This document shows positions 38,595 to 47,513 of a stretch of DNA of 50,589 nucleotides, one piece after another. The stretch is from an uncultured Eubacteriales bacterium. GTDB lineage: Bacteria > Bacillota > Clostridia > Oscillospirales > Acutalibacteraceae. The stretch covers positions 1-50,589 of the forward strand of contig CAKSST010000013.1 in assembly GCA_934489895.1 (NCBI GenBank). The letters run 5' to 3'. Positions within the stretch are counted from its first letter, which is position 1. Each line of letters starts with the position of its first letter. Made by a program: the position numbers and the translations under genes. The notes beneath the pieces were generated by a model, which had not been told where the DNA came from, made no database searches, and was given only the letters and a program-made list of their open reading frames with translations.

Positions 38595-39794
38595 ATGAAA
38601 AAGTTACTCGCATTTATTTTGGCTTTTGTTATGCTGTTTGCATTTGCAGGCTGCGGCGCAAAAGACAAGGACACAGGCTCTGATTTAAAGGTTGGTTTTA
38701 TCTTCCTTCATGACGAGCAGTCAACTTATGACAAAAACTTTATGGATGCAGCAAAGGCTGCTTGTGACGCAATGGGTGTTGGATACGCTCAGAAAACTCA
38801 GATTCCTGAATCTAAGGACTGCTATGATGCAGCTGTTGAGCTTATTGAGGTTGACGGTTGTGACATCATTTTTGCAGACAGCTTCGGTCACGAGTCATTC
38901 CTTATTGACGCTGCTAAAAAGTATCCCGATGTAGAATTTTGCCATGCAACAGGTACACAGGCTCACACAGCAGGTCTTGATAATTTTCACAATGCATTTG
39001 CTTCTATTTACGAAGGCCGTTACCTTGCAGGTGTTGCAGCAGGCCTCAAGCTCAATGAGATGATTGAAGCCGGCGACATCACTGCTGACAAAGCAAAAAT
39101 GGGTTATGTAGGCGCATTTACATTTGCAGAAGTTATGTCAGGTTATACTTCTTTCTATATCGGTGCAAAATCTGTTTGCCCCTCTGTAACAATGGACGTT
39201 AAGTTCACAGGTTCTTGGTACGATGAGCAGAAAGAAAAAGAGGCTGCTCAGGCTCTTATCAGCGGCGGTTGCGTTCTTATCAGCCAGCACGCTGACTCAA
39301 TGGGCGCTCCCACAGCTTGTGAAACAGCAGGTGTTCCCAATGTTTCTTACAACGGTTCAACAGTTGCTGCATGCCCCAATACATTTATCGTTTCTTCACG
39401 TATTGACTGGACACCTTACTTCAAGTACATGATTGAGTGCGTTCAGAAGGGTGAAGCAATTGCTACTGACTGGACAGGTACTATCGAAACAGGCTCAGTT
39501 GTTCTTACAGACATCAACGAAAAGGCAGCAGCAGCAGGTACTGCTGAAAAGATTGCTGATGTAAAAGCTAAACTTCTTGACGGTTCTATCAATGTATTTG
39601 ACACCGCTAACTGGACAGAAAGCGGCAAAACATTAACAACACGCCTTGCTGACGTTGATACTGACGAGAATTTTGAAAAAGATACAGAAGCTATTGAAAA
39701 CGGTGTATTCTATGAATCAAAGCATCGTTCAGCTCCTTACTTCGATGTTGAAATCGACGGTATCAATCTTCTTGATAGAAACTACGGCGAATAA
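38595..39794 (+). CDS. bmpA: BMP/PnrA-family nucleoside-binding lipoprotein
   Basis: A 399-residue exported receptor. Signal MKKLLAFILAFVMLFAFAGCG with lipobox FAGC; then the BMP fold: KVGFIFLHDEQSTYDKNFMDAAKAACD, IIFADSFGHESFLIDAAKKYPDVEFCHATG, FASIYEGRYLAGVAAGL, VISQHADS-type segment (VLISQHADSMGAPTACETAG). Relatives bind purine nucleosides. AAGAGGAG precedes the ATG. Codon use looks optimised (many GCA/GTT/CTT), fitting a highly expressed receptor. Confidence 0.93.
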   Translation: MKKLLAFILAFVMLFAFAGCGAKDKDTGSDLKVGFIFLHDEQSTYDKNFMDAAKAACDAMGVGYAQKTQIPESKDCYDAAVELIEVDGCDIIFADSFGHESFLIDAAKKYPDVEFCHATGTQAHTAGLDNFHNAFASIYEGRYLAGVAAGLKLNEMIEAGDITADKAKMGYVGAFTFAEVMSGYTSFYIGAKSVCPSVTMDVKFTGSWYDEQKEKEAAQALISGGCVLISQHADSMGAPTACETAGVPNVSYNGSTVAACPNTFIVSSRIDWTPYFKYMIECVQKGEAIATDWTGTIETGSVVLTDINEKAAAAGTAEKIADVKAKLLDGSINVFDTANWTESGKTLTTRLADVDTDENFEKDTEAIENGVFYESKHRSAPYFDVEIDGINLLDRNYGE

Positions 39795-39805
39795 TCGGTT
39801 TTGAA

Positions 39806-39883
39806 TTTGAGGCGAGGGAAACTCTCTCGCCTCAAATTAATTTTGAAGAAATTGTTATACGGCAAAAAATATAGCAATTTCTT
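39806..39883 (+). repeat. two intercistronic hairpins between receptor and ATPase genes
   Basis: AATTTGAGGCGAG / CTCGCCTCAAATT at about 39806-39839, and AAGAAATTG (39846-39854) / CAATTTCTT (39875-39883). The first lacks a U-run and is placed as in other importer operons where a 3' hairpin protects the receptor message and lowers read-through. Confidence 0.65.
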
Positions 39884-39909
39884 GAGAATTAAATGAACGG
39901 AGGTTTAAT

Positions 39910-41451
39910 GTGACTAAACAACCTGCTATTGAACTTAAAAATATAACAAAAACGTTTGGCAAAGTTGTCGCCAATAAAGATGTTAATCTTACTGCATACC
40001 GCGGTGAGATTTTATCCATATTGGGAGAAAACGGCAGCGGCAAAACCACCCTGATGAATATGATATCCGGTATCTATTTCCCCGATGAGGGTCAGATTTT
40101 CATTGACGGAGAAGAGGTTGTTATACGCTCGCCGAAGGATGCTTTTGACTACAAAATCGGCATGATACATCAGCATTTTAAGCTTGTTGATGTTTTCAGC
40201 GCAGCCGAAAATATAGTGCTTGGTATTGAGGATGGCAAGTATAATCTTAAAGCTTCAACCGAAGAAATTAGAAAAATAAGCGAGCAATACGGTTTTGAGA
40301 TTGAGCCTGAAAAAAAGATTTATACTATGTCGGTTTCCGAAAAACAGACGGTTGAAATCATAAAGGTGTTATACCGCGGCGCAGATATTCTTATTCTGGA
40401 CGAGCCCACTGCTGTTTTAACTCCGCAGGAAACGGAAAAGCTGTTTGATGTTTTGCGCCGTATGCGTGACGACGGTAAATGCATTATTATCATTACCCAC
40501 AAGCTTCATGAGGTGTTGTCGCTTTCTGACAGGATTTCTGTTCTGCGTAAAGGTGAATATGTCGGTACCGTAAATACAAGCGAAACAAATGAGTCAAAGC
40601 TTACTGAAATGATGGTCGGTAAGAAAGTTGACCTTAATATTCAAAGGAACGAGCCCAAAGATACTTCCGACAGGCTTGTTGTTAAAAACATAACCTGTGT
40701 TGACAGAATAGGCACTACCGTGCTTGATAATATTTCTTTCACTGCAAAAGGCGGTGAAATACTCGGTATTGCGGGCATTGCAGGTTCAGGTCAGCGTGAG
40801 CTTTTGGAGTCTATTGCAGGACTTCAGCATTTAACTTCTGGTGAAATTATTTATTTCAATCCTAAAAACGGCAAAGTAGAAAATCTTCGTGATAAAACGC
40901 CTATGCAGATTCGCCAAATGGGTGTGCGCCTTTCATTTGTTCCTGAAGACCGTCTTGGTATGGGTCTTGTAGGGAATATGGATATTGTTGACAATATGAT
41001 GCTCAGAAGCTATTCAAAAGGTCATTCAATGTTCCTTAAACGCAAGAGTCCCAAAGACCTTGCTATGAAGATTATTCACGATCTTGAGGTTGTAACTCCA
41101 AGCGCCAGCACACCTGTACGCCGCCTTTCCGGCGGCAACGTACAAAAGGTGCTTGTCGGACGTGAAATTGCTTCTGCACCTACTGTGCTTATGGTGGCTT
41201 ACCCTGTACGTGGTCTTGATATAAACTCATCGTATATGATTTACAACCTTCTTAATGAGCAAAAGCAAAAAGGCGTTGCAGTTATTTTTGTTGGCGAAGA
41301 CCTTGACGTTTTGATTGAGCTGTGTGACAGAATTATGGTTATAGGTTCGGGCAGAATTACAGGTGTTGTTGACGGAAGAACGACATCAAAAGAAGAAATA
41401 GGTCTTCTTATGACAAAGTCTAAGCAAGAGGAGGAAACTGATAATGGCTAA
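39910..41451 (+). CDS. nupA: nucleoside ABC importer ATPase (NupA-type, two ATPase domains)
   Basis: A 513-residue duplicated ATPase. Domain 1 has Walker A GENGSGKTTL, signature-like MSVSEKQTVEIIKVL, Walker B ILILDEPTAVLT, H-loop THKLHE. Domain 2 has a degenerate Walker A (GIAGSGQRE), signature LSGGNVQKVLVGREI and VRGLD. This is the RbsA/NupA layout; one competent site is usual. The start is GTG 39910, preceded by GGAGG; the overlapping ATG at 39907 gives an immediate stop. Overlaps the first permease by 8 bases. Confidence 0.93.
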   Translation: MTKQPAIELKNITKTFGKVVANKDVNLTAYRGEILSILGENGSGKTTLMNMISGIYFPDEGQIFIDGEEVVIRSPKDAFDYKIGMIHQHFKLVDVFSAAENIVLGIEDGKYNLKASTEEIRKISEQYGFEIEPEKKIYTMSVSEKQTVEIIKVLYRGADILILDEPTAVLTPQETEKLFDVLRRMRDDGKCIIIITHKLHEVLSLSDRISVLRKGEYVGTVNTSETNESKLTEMMVGKKVDLNIQRNEPKDTSDRLVVKNITCVDRIGTTVLDNISFTAKGGEILGIAGIAGSGQRELLESIAGLQHLTSGEIIYFNPKNGKVENLRDKTPMQIRQMGVRLSFVPEDRLGMGLVGNMDIVDNMMLRSYSKGHSMFLKRKSPKDLAMKIIHDLEVVTPSASTPVRRLSGGNVQKVLVGREIASAPTVLMVAYPVRGLDINSSYMIYNLLNEQKQKGVAVIFVGEDLDVLIELCDRIMVIGSGRITGVVDGRTTSKEEIGLLMTKSKQEEETDNG

Positions 41452-42559
41452 AAGTGCTGAAGCTAAAACCCATCGCGAGCCGCTTTTTCACGTTATTAAG
41501 CGTGATGATATGTCTAACGCAAAAGCCTGGTCAATACGTGCAGCAACCATTGCAATTGCATTCCTTCTTGTAGGTGTTTTGTCAATGTCTCTTACAGGAA
41601 AAGGCTTCGGCGAGACCTATCGGATAATGTTTTCCGGCGTGTTCGGCCGTCTTTTTGAAGGCAATGCGACAATGCTTTGGAAATATTTGCAGGAAATTGC
41701 AATTTTGCTTACCCTCGCTCTTGCTCTGACTCCCGCATTTAAAATGAAGTTCTGGAACTGCGGCGCTGAAGGACAGGCTCTCATGGGCGGCCTTGCATCA
41801 ATAATCTGTATGATTGAATTGGGCAATATTCTACCTTATCCTGTTTTGATTGCGGTAATTGCCGTTACCAGTATTTTAGCGGGTGCGCTTTGGGGTGTTA
41901 TCCCGGCAATATTCAAAGCGCTGTTTAACACTAACGAAACCTTGTTTACCCTTATGATGAACTATATTGCAACCCAGATTATTGCATATTATGTATACAT
42001 CAAGGGCGGCGGGTCAAACGTAATTAACCCTGTATCAGCCGGTAATTTTCCGTCTGTAGGCAGCAACGATTATTTTGTTAATATTGTAATTACTGTTGTT
42101 ATTACGGTGCTTATGTATGTTTATCTTAAGTACAGCAAACACGGCTACGAAATATCTGTTGTTGGTGAAAGCCAGAATACAGCAAGATATATAGGTATAA
42201 ATGTTAAAAAAGTAATTATACGTACAATGGTTATTTCAGGTGCACTGTGCGGCGTTACAGGTATGATGCTTGTGGCGGGTAAAGACCACAGCATTAATAT
42301 AAACAGTGTGGGCGGTCAGGGCTTTACGGCTATTTTGATGTCCTGGCTTGGACAGTTTAATCCGTTTATAATGGTGGTTATGACGGCAATTGTCGTGTTC
42401 TTGCGCATTGGTGTTGCCAAGGTTGCTGATGCGTCATTGCTTAATTCCTCTTTCTCAGAAATTATAGTCGGTATTGTTATTCTTATGTTGGTTGGCTGTG
42501 AATTCTTTATCCATTATTCAGTTAAATTTCACCATAGCAAAAAGGAGGTTAAAGCATGA
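41444..42559 (+). CDS. nupB: nucleoside ABC importer permease (NupB-type)
   Basis: A 371-residue permease with an N-terminal cytosolic stretch and about nine or ten helices. PAFKMKFWNCGAEGQALMGGLA, NETLFTLMMNYIATQI, and GESQNTARYIGINVKKVIIRTMVISGALCGVTGMMLVAGKDHSIN are the BPD_transp_2/YufP-type signatures. ATG 41444 has AAGAGGAGG upstream inside the ATPase gene. Confidence 0.93.
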   Translation: MAKSAEAKTHREPLFHVIKRDDMSNAKAWSIRAATIAIAFLLVGVLSMSLTGKGFGETYRIMFSGVFGRLFEGNATMLWKYLQEIAILLTLALALTPAFKMKFWNCGAEGQALMGGLASIICMIELGNILPYPVLIAVIAVTSILAGALWGVIPAIFKALFNTNETLFTLMMNYIATQIIAYYVYIKGGGSNVINPVSAGNFPSVGSNDYFVNIVITVVITVLMYVYLKYSKHGYEISVVGESQNTARYIGINVKKVIIRTMVISGALCGVTGMMLVAGKDHSININSVGGQGFTAILMSWLGQFNPFIMVVMTAIVVFLRIGVAKVADASLLNSSFSEIIVGIVILMLVGCEFFIHYSVKFHHSKKEVKA

Positions 42560-43545
42560 TTATACAGTTTATTTGCCGTGCAATACTCCTTGGCGTTCCG
42601 CTTCTTTACGGTTCAACAGGAGAAATTCTTACAGAAAAATCAGGCCATCTTAACCTTGGTATACCCGGTATTATGTATGTTGGCGCAATAAGCGGTGTTG
42701 TAGGCTCCTTTCTTTATGAAAACTCTTGCGGTAACGATATTGCTAATATGAGCGCCTTCCTTGCTATAATGATACCCCTTTTATGTGCTATTGCAGGCGC
42801 AACAATTATGGGGCTGATATACTGCTTTTTAACCGTTACCCTTCACGCAAACCAAAACGTAACAGGTCTTGCGCTTACTACACTTGGTATTGGTCTTGGT
42901 AACTTCCTTGGCGCTTCACTTATAAACATTACAAAAAGTGATCTGCCCTCAATTGCTCTTACAAAAACAAGCTCCTTCTTTTCTGCAAAGCTGCCCTTTG
43001 CAGATGATTTAGGTTGGATTGGAAATCTTTTCCTTTCCCATGATTTTCTTACTTATCTTGCAATAATAATTGCTTTGATAGTATCCTTTGTTTTAAACCG
43101 TACCCGTGTGGGACTTAATCTCCGCTCGGTAGGTGAAAGTCCTGCAACATCAGATGCAGCAGGTATTAATGTTACAAAATACAGATATGTTGCAACCTGC
43201 ATTGGCAGCGCAATTGCCGGTCTTGGCGGTTTGCAGTATGTTATGGCATACGCAAGCGGCGTTTGGTCAAACAATGCTTTCGGTGACCGCGGTTGGATGG
43301 CTATAGCCTTGGTTATATTTGCCCTTTGGAAGCCGTCCGTTGCAATTGTGGGCTCTTTTGTTTTCGGCGCTCTTTGCAATGCAAACAACTATATTCAGGG
43401 TCTTGGTACCGAAACACAGGAACTGTTTAAAATGCTCCCTTATATTGTAACAATTGTTGTTCTTATTATTACAAGTATGCGCAAGAAGAGAGAACATCAG
43501 CCGCCTGCAAGTCTCGGTCTTTCATATTTTAGAGAAGAAAGATAA
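42556..43545 (+). CDS. nupC: nucleoside ABC importer permease (NupC-type)
   Basis: A 329-residue second permease. LTEKSGHLNLGIPGIMYVGAI, HANQNVTGLALTTLGIGLGNF, RSVGESPATSDAAGINVTKYRYVATCIGSAIAGLGGLQY and FGDRGWMAIALVIFALWKP are the YufQ-type signatures. ATG 42556 overlaps the nupB stop (ATGA) with AAAGGAGG upstream. Last gene of the xpt-bmpA-nupABC operon. Confidence 0.93.
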   Translation: MIIQFICRAILLGVPLLYGSTGEILTEKSGHLNLGIPGIMYVGAISGVVGSFLYENSCGNDIANMSAFLAIMIPLLCAIAGATIMGLIYCFLTVTLHANQNVTGLALTTLGIGLGNFLGASLINITKSDLPSIALTKTSSFFSAKLPFADDLGWIGNLFLSHDFLTYLAIIIALIVSFVLNRTRVGLNLRSVGESPATSDAAGINVTKYRYVATCIGSAIAGLGGLQYVMAYASGVWSNNAFGDRGWMAIALVIFALWKPSVAIVGSFVFGALCNANNYIQGLGTETQELFKMLPYIVTIVVLIITSMRKKREHQPPASLGLSYFREER

Positions 43546-43557
43546 AGTTTAGGTAAT

Positions 43558-43594
43558 AAAAAACGCTTAATCCGTCAGGATTAAGCGTTTTTTA
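43558..43594. terminator. bidirectional terminator
   Basis: AAAAAACGCTTAATCC-GTCA-GGATTAAGCGTTTTTT, serving nupC (+) and the SpoIID fusion gene (-). Confidence 0.95.
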
Positions 43595-43598
43595 TATA

Positions 43599-46313
43599 TT
43601 ATTTTAAAACTGTGCCCGGGTAGTAATGGGTGAGTATCCGGTCGTATTTCCAACCGCTAAGCGCATATTGGTTTGCGCCGTACTGGCTCATTCCAACGCC
43701 GTGTCCGTAGCCTTTTACGGTGAATGTAAAGGTATCGTCATGCGTGTTATAGGTTATTGTGTAGGCGCTGGATTTTAACATATAGCTTGAGCCGTATCCC
43801 GCCGCATTTACGCGTGAAGCGGTAAATATGGTGTTGCGCAGGTAGGGCCCTTTATAAACTGTGCCGCTGTTTCCAAAGGTAAGGGTTGCAACATAAGGGC
43901 TTGTACCGTCATTTGCATATTTTAAATTGAACCATTTGGTTTTATCGGCAACAGAGTTTAAATCAATACCGGTACTTTCCTGTACCCATTTTGCAATATC
44001 TGAAGCTTTATATGTACGCAGTGTTTGGAAGTTTTTGTGGTTTTTATCAACCGAGGAGTCAACACTTAACAGATATTTATAGGGTGTAGTGTTTGATGAA
44101 CCCCATATATCATAAATATTTGAGGTTACGCCTGCTGAGTACGCAAAGTAATAAACCTGTGCAATACTGCCGTTATAATACAAGCATTTGCCTGCAACCT
44201 CGGTTACCGCGTTTATAATTTTTTGGCTTGCCGTTTTCATGGAAACGTTTGGATATTTGCCCGAGGCGCCGCCGTTACACAGCATCCAGTTGTATGCTGC
44301 AACAGTCTGTGCCTTTATGGCTTCAACCTCATATGAGCTTCCCATCTCAGCCGCACATATCTGAGAAATTATATCAATGGCAGAGCCTGAAATTTTTGAG
44401 CCGTCAGAACTTCTTGTGGCTGTAAGAGGTAACCATGTACTGTCGGACGGAGAAGTGGGAGAGGAAGGTGTTGTAGGTGTGGTCGGGCTTTGCGGTGTGC
44501 TTGCAACGGGTATCTGGATATTTTCAAGATTATCCTTAATCTCCTCGTCCGACAGGGGCTCATCGCTGTCAGCAGGCTTTGAAGATGCAGGCTTTTTTGA
44601 TGAGGTTTGCTTTTTAGAGGAAGAGGAGGGGGAGCTTGAAATAATTATTTCCTGTATGGGATTACTGCTTACAGGTTCGCTTGAATAAACATCGGGGGTA
44701 CTGCTAATGCCTTTAGGTCCGCTGTGATTTTTTGCTTTTACGGCGCCGTCAACATCAACAGCAACAGATTCCTGTAATTTTGTTTTTCTTGCAACAACTA
44801 CTGCGGTTTGTCCGTCATCGGTTTTGTTAACAAGTGTTAAAATTTCATCGTCCTTTGATAACTCAACTGTTGTTACAATGTCAGAAAACTCAGCAAGTGC
44901 ATTGATATGGGCTGCAAATTCACTGTCGTCAAAAAAGCTGTCCTTTTCATAATCAAGCGGTTTGTTATCACCGCTGTATGTAAAGACGCTAAAAATTTTC
45001 CAGGTGCTTTCTGCATAAAGCGAATCAAAGGTTATTATGGGAGCGGATTTGTAAAATTCCAAATTGCTGTATTTATAAAGGTCACTAAAGTAGTTATTTA
45101 CCCAATTACCTTCAGTATATATAACAATATTGCGGAAATATGAGTCACTGCTGAACTGCTTTGTTATATGCGGTGTACCGCAAAGGTTGTATTCACCGTT
45201 GTACAAATGCTCGTTGTAGTAACCGTCTGCTTTGTTTGCGGCACTCATAACGGGCAGGCTGATATCAGTACCGCCGATACTTATCCAGCCTGAAAAAGCG
45301 TTGTTTTTATTGTACAATGCGCCAAATTTCGTTAAAGCGCTGTCGGGCAGGTTGCTGTTACCTTGTCCTAAAAGCGTGATAGCATCGGTATATACGGCGT
45401 TAGCTCTTATCGGCATAAAAAATTTAAAGTATGAAAAACAGCCTGCAACCAATATAACAAGTGCAATAACAATGGCAAGCATTACATGAAGTGCTCTTTT
45501 ATTATGCGGTTTATTTTGCGGGATAATTTCTTCCTCATCTTGCAAAACCAATGTAATGTTTTCGTCTGCATCGGCAAAAGAAGAAAGTTCTGCATCTTCT
45601 TTTATAACATATTCCTCTTCGGTTGCCAGGTCTGCGTCTGAGGGAATATCTTCAGCAATTTCCTGCGGCTGTTCAGTTCCATCAGGTTCAATAACTTCCT
45701 GCGGGGCAGCTTCTTCCGCAACCGCAACGGCAACGGCTTCCTGCTCTGTTTGTTGAAATTCTTCAGCCGTATCTTCATTTTCAACCGCGGGCTCTTCAAC
45801 AGTGATAACAGTTTCCTGTTCGGCAGAATTCTGTTCGGGATTTTGTGCGGGATGATTTGCAAGGTCGGTAAGATAGGGGCTTACAAGATCCTTCATAACA
45901 GCATCGCGCAAAGCCTTGTTCTCGGTTAATAAAATTATGGATTGCGCGCTGTTTTCCAAAAGACAGCCTGCGGCACAGCCGCGGCTTGTTAATAAAGGCA
46001 TTGCGCCTTCGGGGATTAAAAAATCTTCAGTATCAGTTATGTTGTACTGCGTTTTATCGGCGGCATAAAGGGGATGCGCTGTTGCTTTTGCAATTAAATC
46101 ACACAGCTCTAATTCGCCGTCTAATTTACCAACCGCCATAATAACACGGTTGCGGGATACGGCACGTGAAAGCACCGAAACAAATTCCTGAGGTGAGTGG
46201 GTACGGCAGGTTAAGGTGCGCGCTTTGTACTTATAGCTGCAGGCAAGATTAAATTCCATTTCAAAATCGCTTGGAACTTTATAATAAATAATTTCCAATC
46301 TCATATCTGCCAA
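43599..46313 (-). CDS. multidomain membrane protein: CinA/MoCF-like + pseudo-sortase B + SpoIID/LytB
   Basis: About 904 residues. (1) About 5-150, CinA-N/MoCF-like: SVLSRAVSRNRVIMAVGKLDG, then LIPEGAMPLLTSRGCAAGCLLENSAQSIILL. (2) About 155-270, Glu-rich linker. (3) Helix at about 275-297. (4) About 305-515, sortase-B-like: FSGWISIGGTDISLPVMSAANKADGYY, CGTPH, NIVIYTEGNW, IFSVFTYSGDN, DEILTLVNK; where sortases have GH, TLSTC and a late Arg, here are TEGN, TLVNK and TAVVVA, so it is catalytically dead. (5) Ser/Thr/Pro linker at about 530-640. (6) SpoIID/LytB domain at 645-904 with ICAAEMGSSYEVEAIKAQTVAA (catalytic Glu kept) and GVGMSQYGANQYA...HYYPG. Probable surface-anchored wall amidation or lytic role. 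Start TTG 46313 fits AAAGGAT; GTG 46322 and ATG 46304 are alternatives. Confidence 0.85.
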   Translation of the reverse strand: MADMRLEIIYYKVPSDFEMEFNLACSYKYKARTLTCRTHSPQEFVSVLSRAVSRNRVIMAVGKLDGELELCDLIAKATAHPLYAADKTQYNITDTEDFLIPEGAMPLLTSRGCAAGCLLENSAQSIILLTENKALRDAVMKDLVSPYLTDLANHPAQNPEQNSAEQETVITVEEPAVENEDTAEEFQQTEQEAVAVAVAEEAAPQEVIEPDGTEQPQEIAEDIPSDADLATEEEYVIKEDAELSSFADADENITLVLQDEEEIIPQNKPHNKRALHVMLAIVIALVILVAGCFSYFKFFMPIRANAVYTDAITLLGQGNSNLPDSALTKFGALYNKNNAFSGWISIGGTDISLPVMSAANKADGYYNEHLYNGEYNLCGTPHITKQFSSDSYFRNIVIYTEGNWVNNYFSDLYKYSNLEFYKSAPIITFDSLYAESTWKIFSVFTYSGDNKPLDYEKDSFFDDSEFAAHINALAEFSDIVTTVELSKDDEILTLVNKTDDGQTAVVVARKTKLQESVAVDVDGAVKAKNHSGPKGISSTPDVYSSEPVSSNPIQEIIISSSPSSSSKKQTSSKKPASSKPADSDEPLSDEEIKDNLENIQIPVASTPQSPTTPTTPSSPTSPSDSTWLPLTATRSSDGSKISGSAIDIISQICAAEMGSSYEVEAIKAQTVAAYNWMLCNGGASGKYPNVSMKTASQKIINAVTEVAGKCLYYNGSIAQVYYFAYSAGVTSNIYDIWGSSNTTPYKYLLSVDSSVDKNHKNFQTLRTYKASDIAKWVQESTGIDLNSVADKTKWFNLKYANDGTSPYVATLTFGNSGTVYKGPYLRNTIFTASRVNAAGYGSSYMLKSSAYTITYNTHDDTFTFTVKGYGHGVGMSQYGANQYALSGWKYDRILTHYYPGTVLK

Positions 46314-46343
46314 ATTGCCCACATCCTTTCTCTTGTAAATTTA

Positions 46344-47513
46344 TTAATCTATGAATACGCGTCTGACGTTGTCGCATGCACGCTGAACAAGGGCTTCAAT
46401 ATCCAATGCCTTTTCAGCAGTCTCGCATTGTTCAATAGTTGGACGGGTTTTAGGATGCTTGGGGGTAAATACCGTACAGCAATCCTCATAAGGCAGTACC
46501 GAAGTATCAAAGGTATCAATATTTCGCGCAATCTGGATAATATCCTTTTTATCCATACCAATAAGGGGACGCAATACAGGTATACCGCTTACATTATCGG
46601 TAACGGTAAGTGCGGGTAAGGTCTGGCTTGCAACCTGTCCTAAGCTTTCGCCTGTTATAAGCGCGGCGCAGTTGTTGCGGCGGGCAAGTTCGGTAGAAAT
46701 GCGCATCATCATACGGCGCATAATAAGTGTAAAGAAGTCTTCGGGGCAGTGCTCTGCAATTGCTTCTTGTATTTCAGTAAAGGGGACAATATCAAGATCC
46801 ATGGGTCCGCTGTAACGAGCTACCTTTTGCAACAACTGACGCACCTTTTGCTCGGCTTTTGGACCTGTGTAAGGGGGGCTTGCAAAATGAATGCCGTACA
46901 GCCAAAGGCCTCTTTTTGCCATTGTCCAGGCAGCAACAGGGCTGTCAATACCGCCTGAAATAAGTATAGCGGCGCGGCCGGCGCTGGAAGCGGGCATACC
47001 GCCTGCGCCTTCAAACTGTCCTGCGTGAATAAAGGCAAAGCTGTCACGAACCTCAACGTGCACGATAACATCGGGATTATGTACGTCAACCGAAAGATGC
47101 GGGAAAGCGTCAAGCAATGCACCGCCTGTTTCTATGCATATTTCGGGAGATGTTAAGGGGAAGCGCTTATCTGAACGACGGGCTTCAACCTTAAAGGTTT
47201 TTGCATTATTTAACACCTGTTCAAGATAAACGGGAGCTTTTGATAAAATGTCCTCAACCGTCTTTTCTACAGCGCAGGCACAGCAATATGCCGCAATACC
47301 AAAAATGCGGGAAATGCGGTCAAGAGCCTCTTTAATATCGTAATCATCGCTTTTTGGTATAAGCTGTATGGTGGATTGCGCACGTACAATTTCAATTTCG
47401 CCTAAGTTTTTTAAGCGGTGGCGTATACATTTGACAAGCTGGTCCTCAAAAGTGCGACGGTTAAGTCCTTTGAGCACAAGCTCACCGTTTTTTATAAGAA
47501 TAATTTCTTTCAT
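46344..47513 (-). CDS. thiI: ThiI, tRNA 4-thiouridine synthase
   Basis: A 389-residue enzyme that adenylates tRNA U8 and transfers sulfur. N-terminal ferredoxin-like and THUMP domains (KNGELVLKGLNRRTFEDQL...KTFKVEARRSDKRFPLTS), then the PP-loop ATPase ILISGGIDSPVAAWTMAKRG, then TGESLGQVASQTLPAL and the catalytic Cys region YEDCCTVFTPKHPKTRP. There is no C-terminal rhodanese domain, as in most Firmicutes. ATG 47513 shares one base with the stop of the cysteine desulfurase gene, its natural sulfur donor. Confidence 0.97.
   Translation of the reverse strand: MKEIILIKNGELVLKGLNRRTFEDQLVKCIRHRLKNLGEIEIVRAQSTIQLIPKSDDYDIKEALDRISRIFGIAAYCCACAVEKTVEDILSKAPVYLEQVLNNAKTFKVEARRSDKRFPLTSPEICIETGGALLDAFPHLSVDVHNPDVIVHVEVRDSFAFIHAGQFEGAGGMPASSAGRAAILISGGIDSPVAAWTMAKRGLWLYGIHFASPPYTGPKAEQKVRQLLQKVARYSGPMDLDIVPFTEIQEAIAEHCPEDFFTLIMRRMMMRISTELARRNNCAALITGESLGQVASQTLPALTVTDNVSGIPVLRPLIGMDKKDIIQIARNIDTFDTSVLPYEDCCTVFTPKHPKTRPTIEQCETAEKALDIEALVQRACDNVRRVFID

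Noticed and set aside
44369..45862. Simple-repeat or CRISPR-like signal in the SpoIID fusion gene
   Set aside because: The repetition is codon-level Ser/Pro/Thr and Glu/Ala richness of protein linkers, not DNA repeats with spacers.
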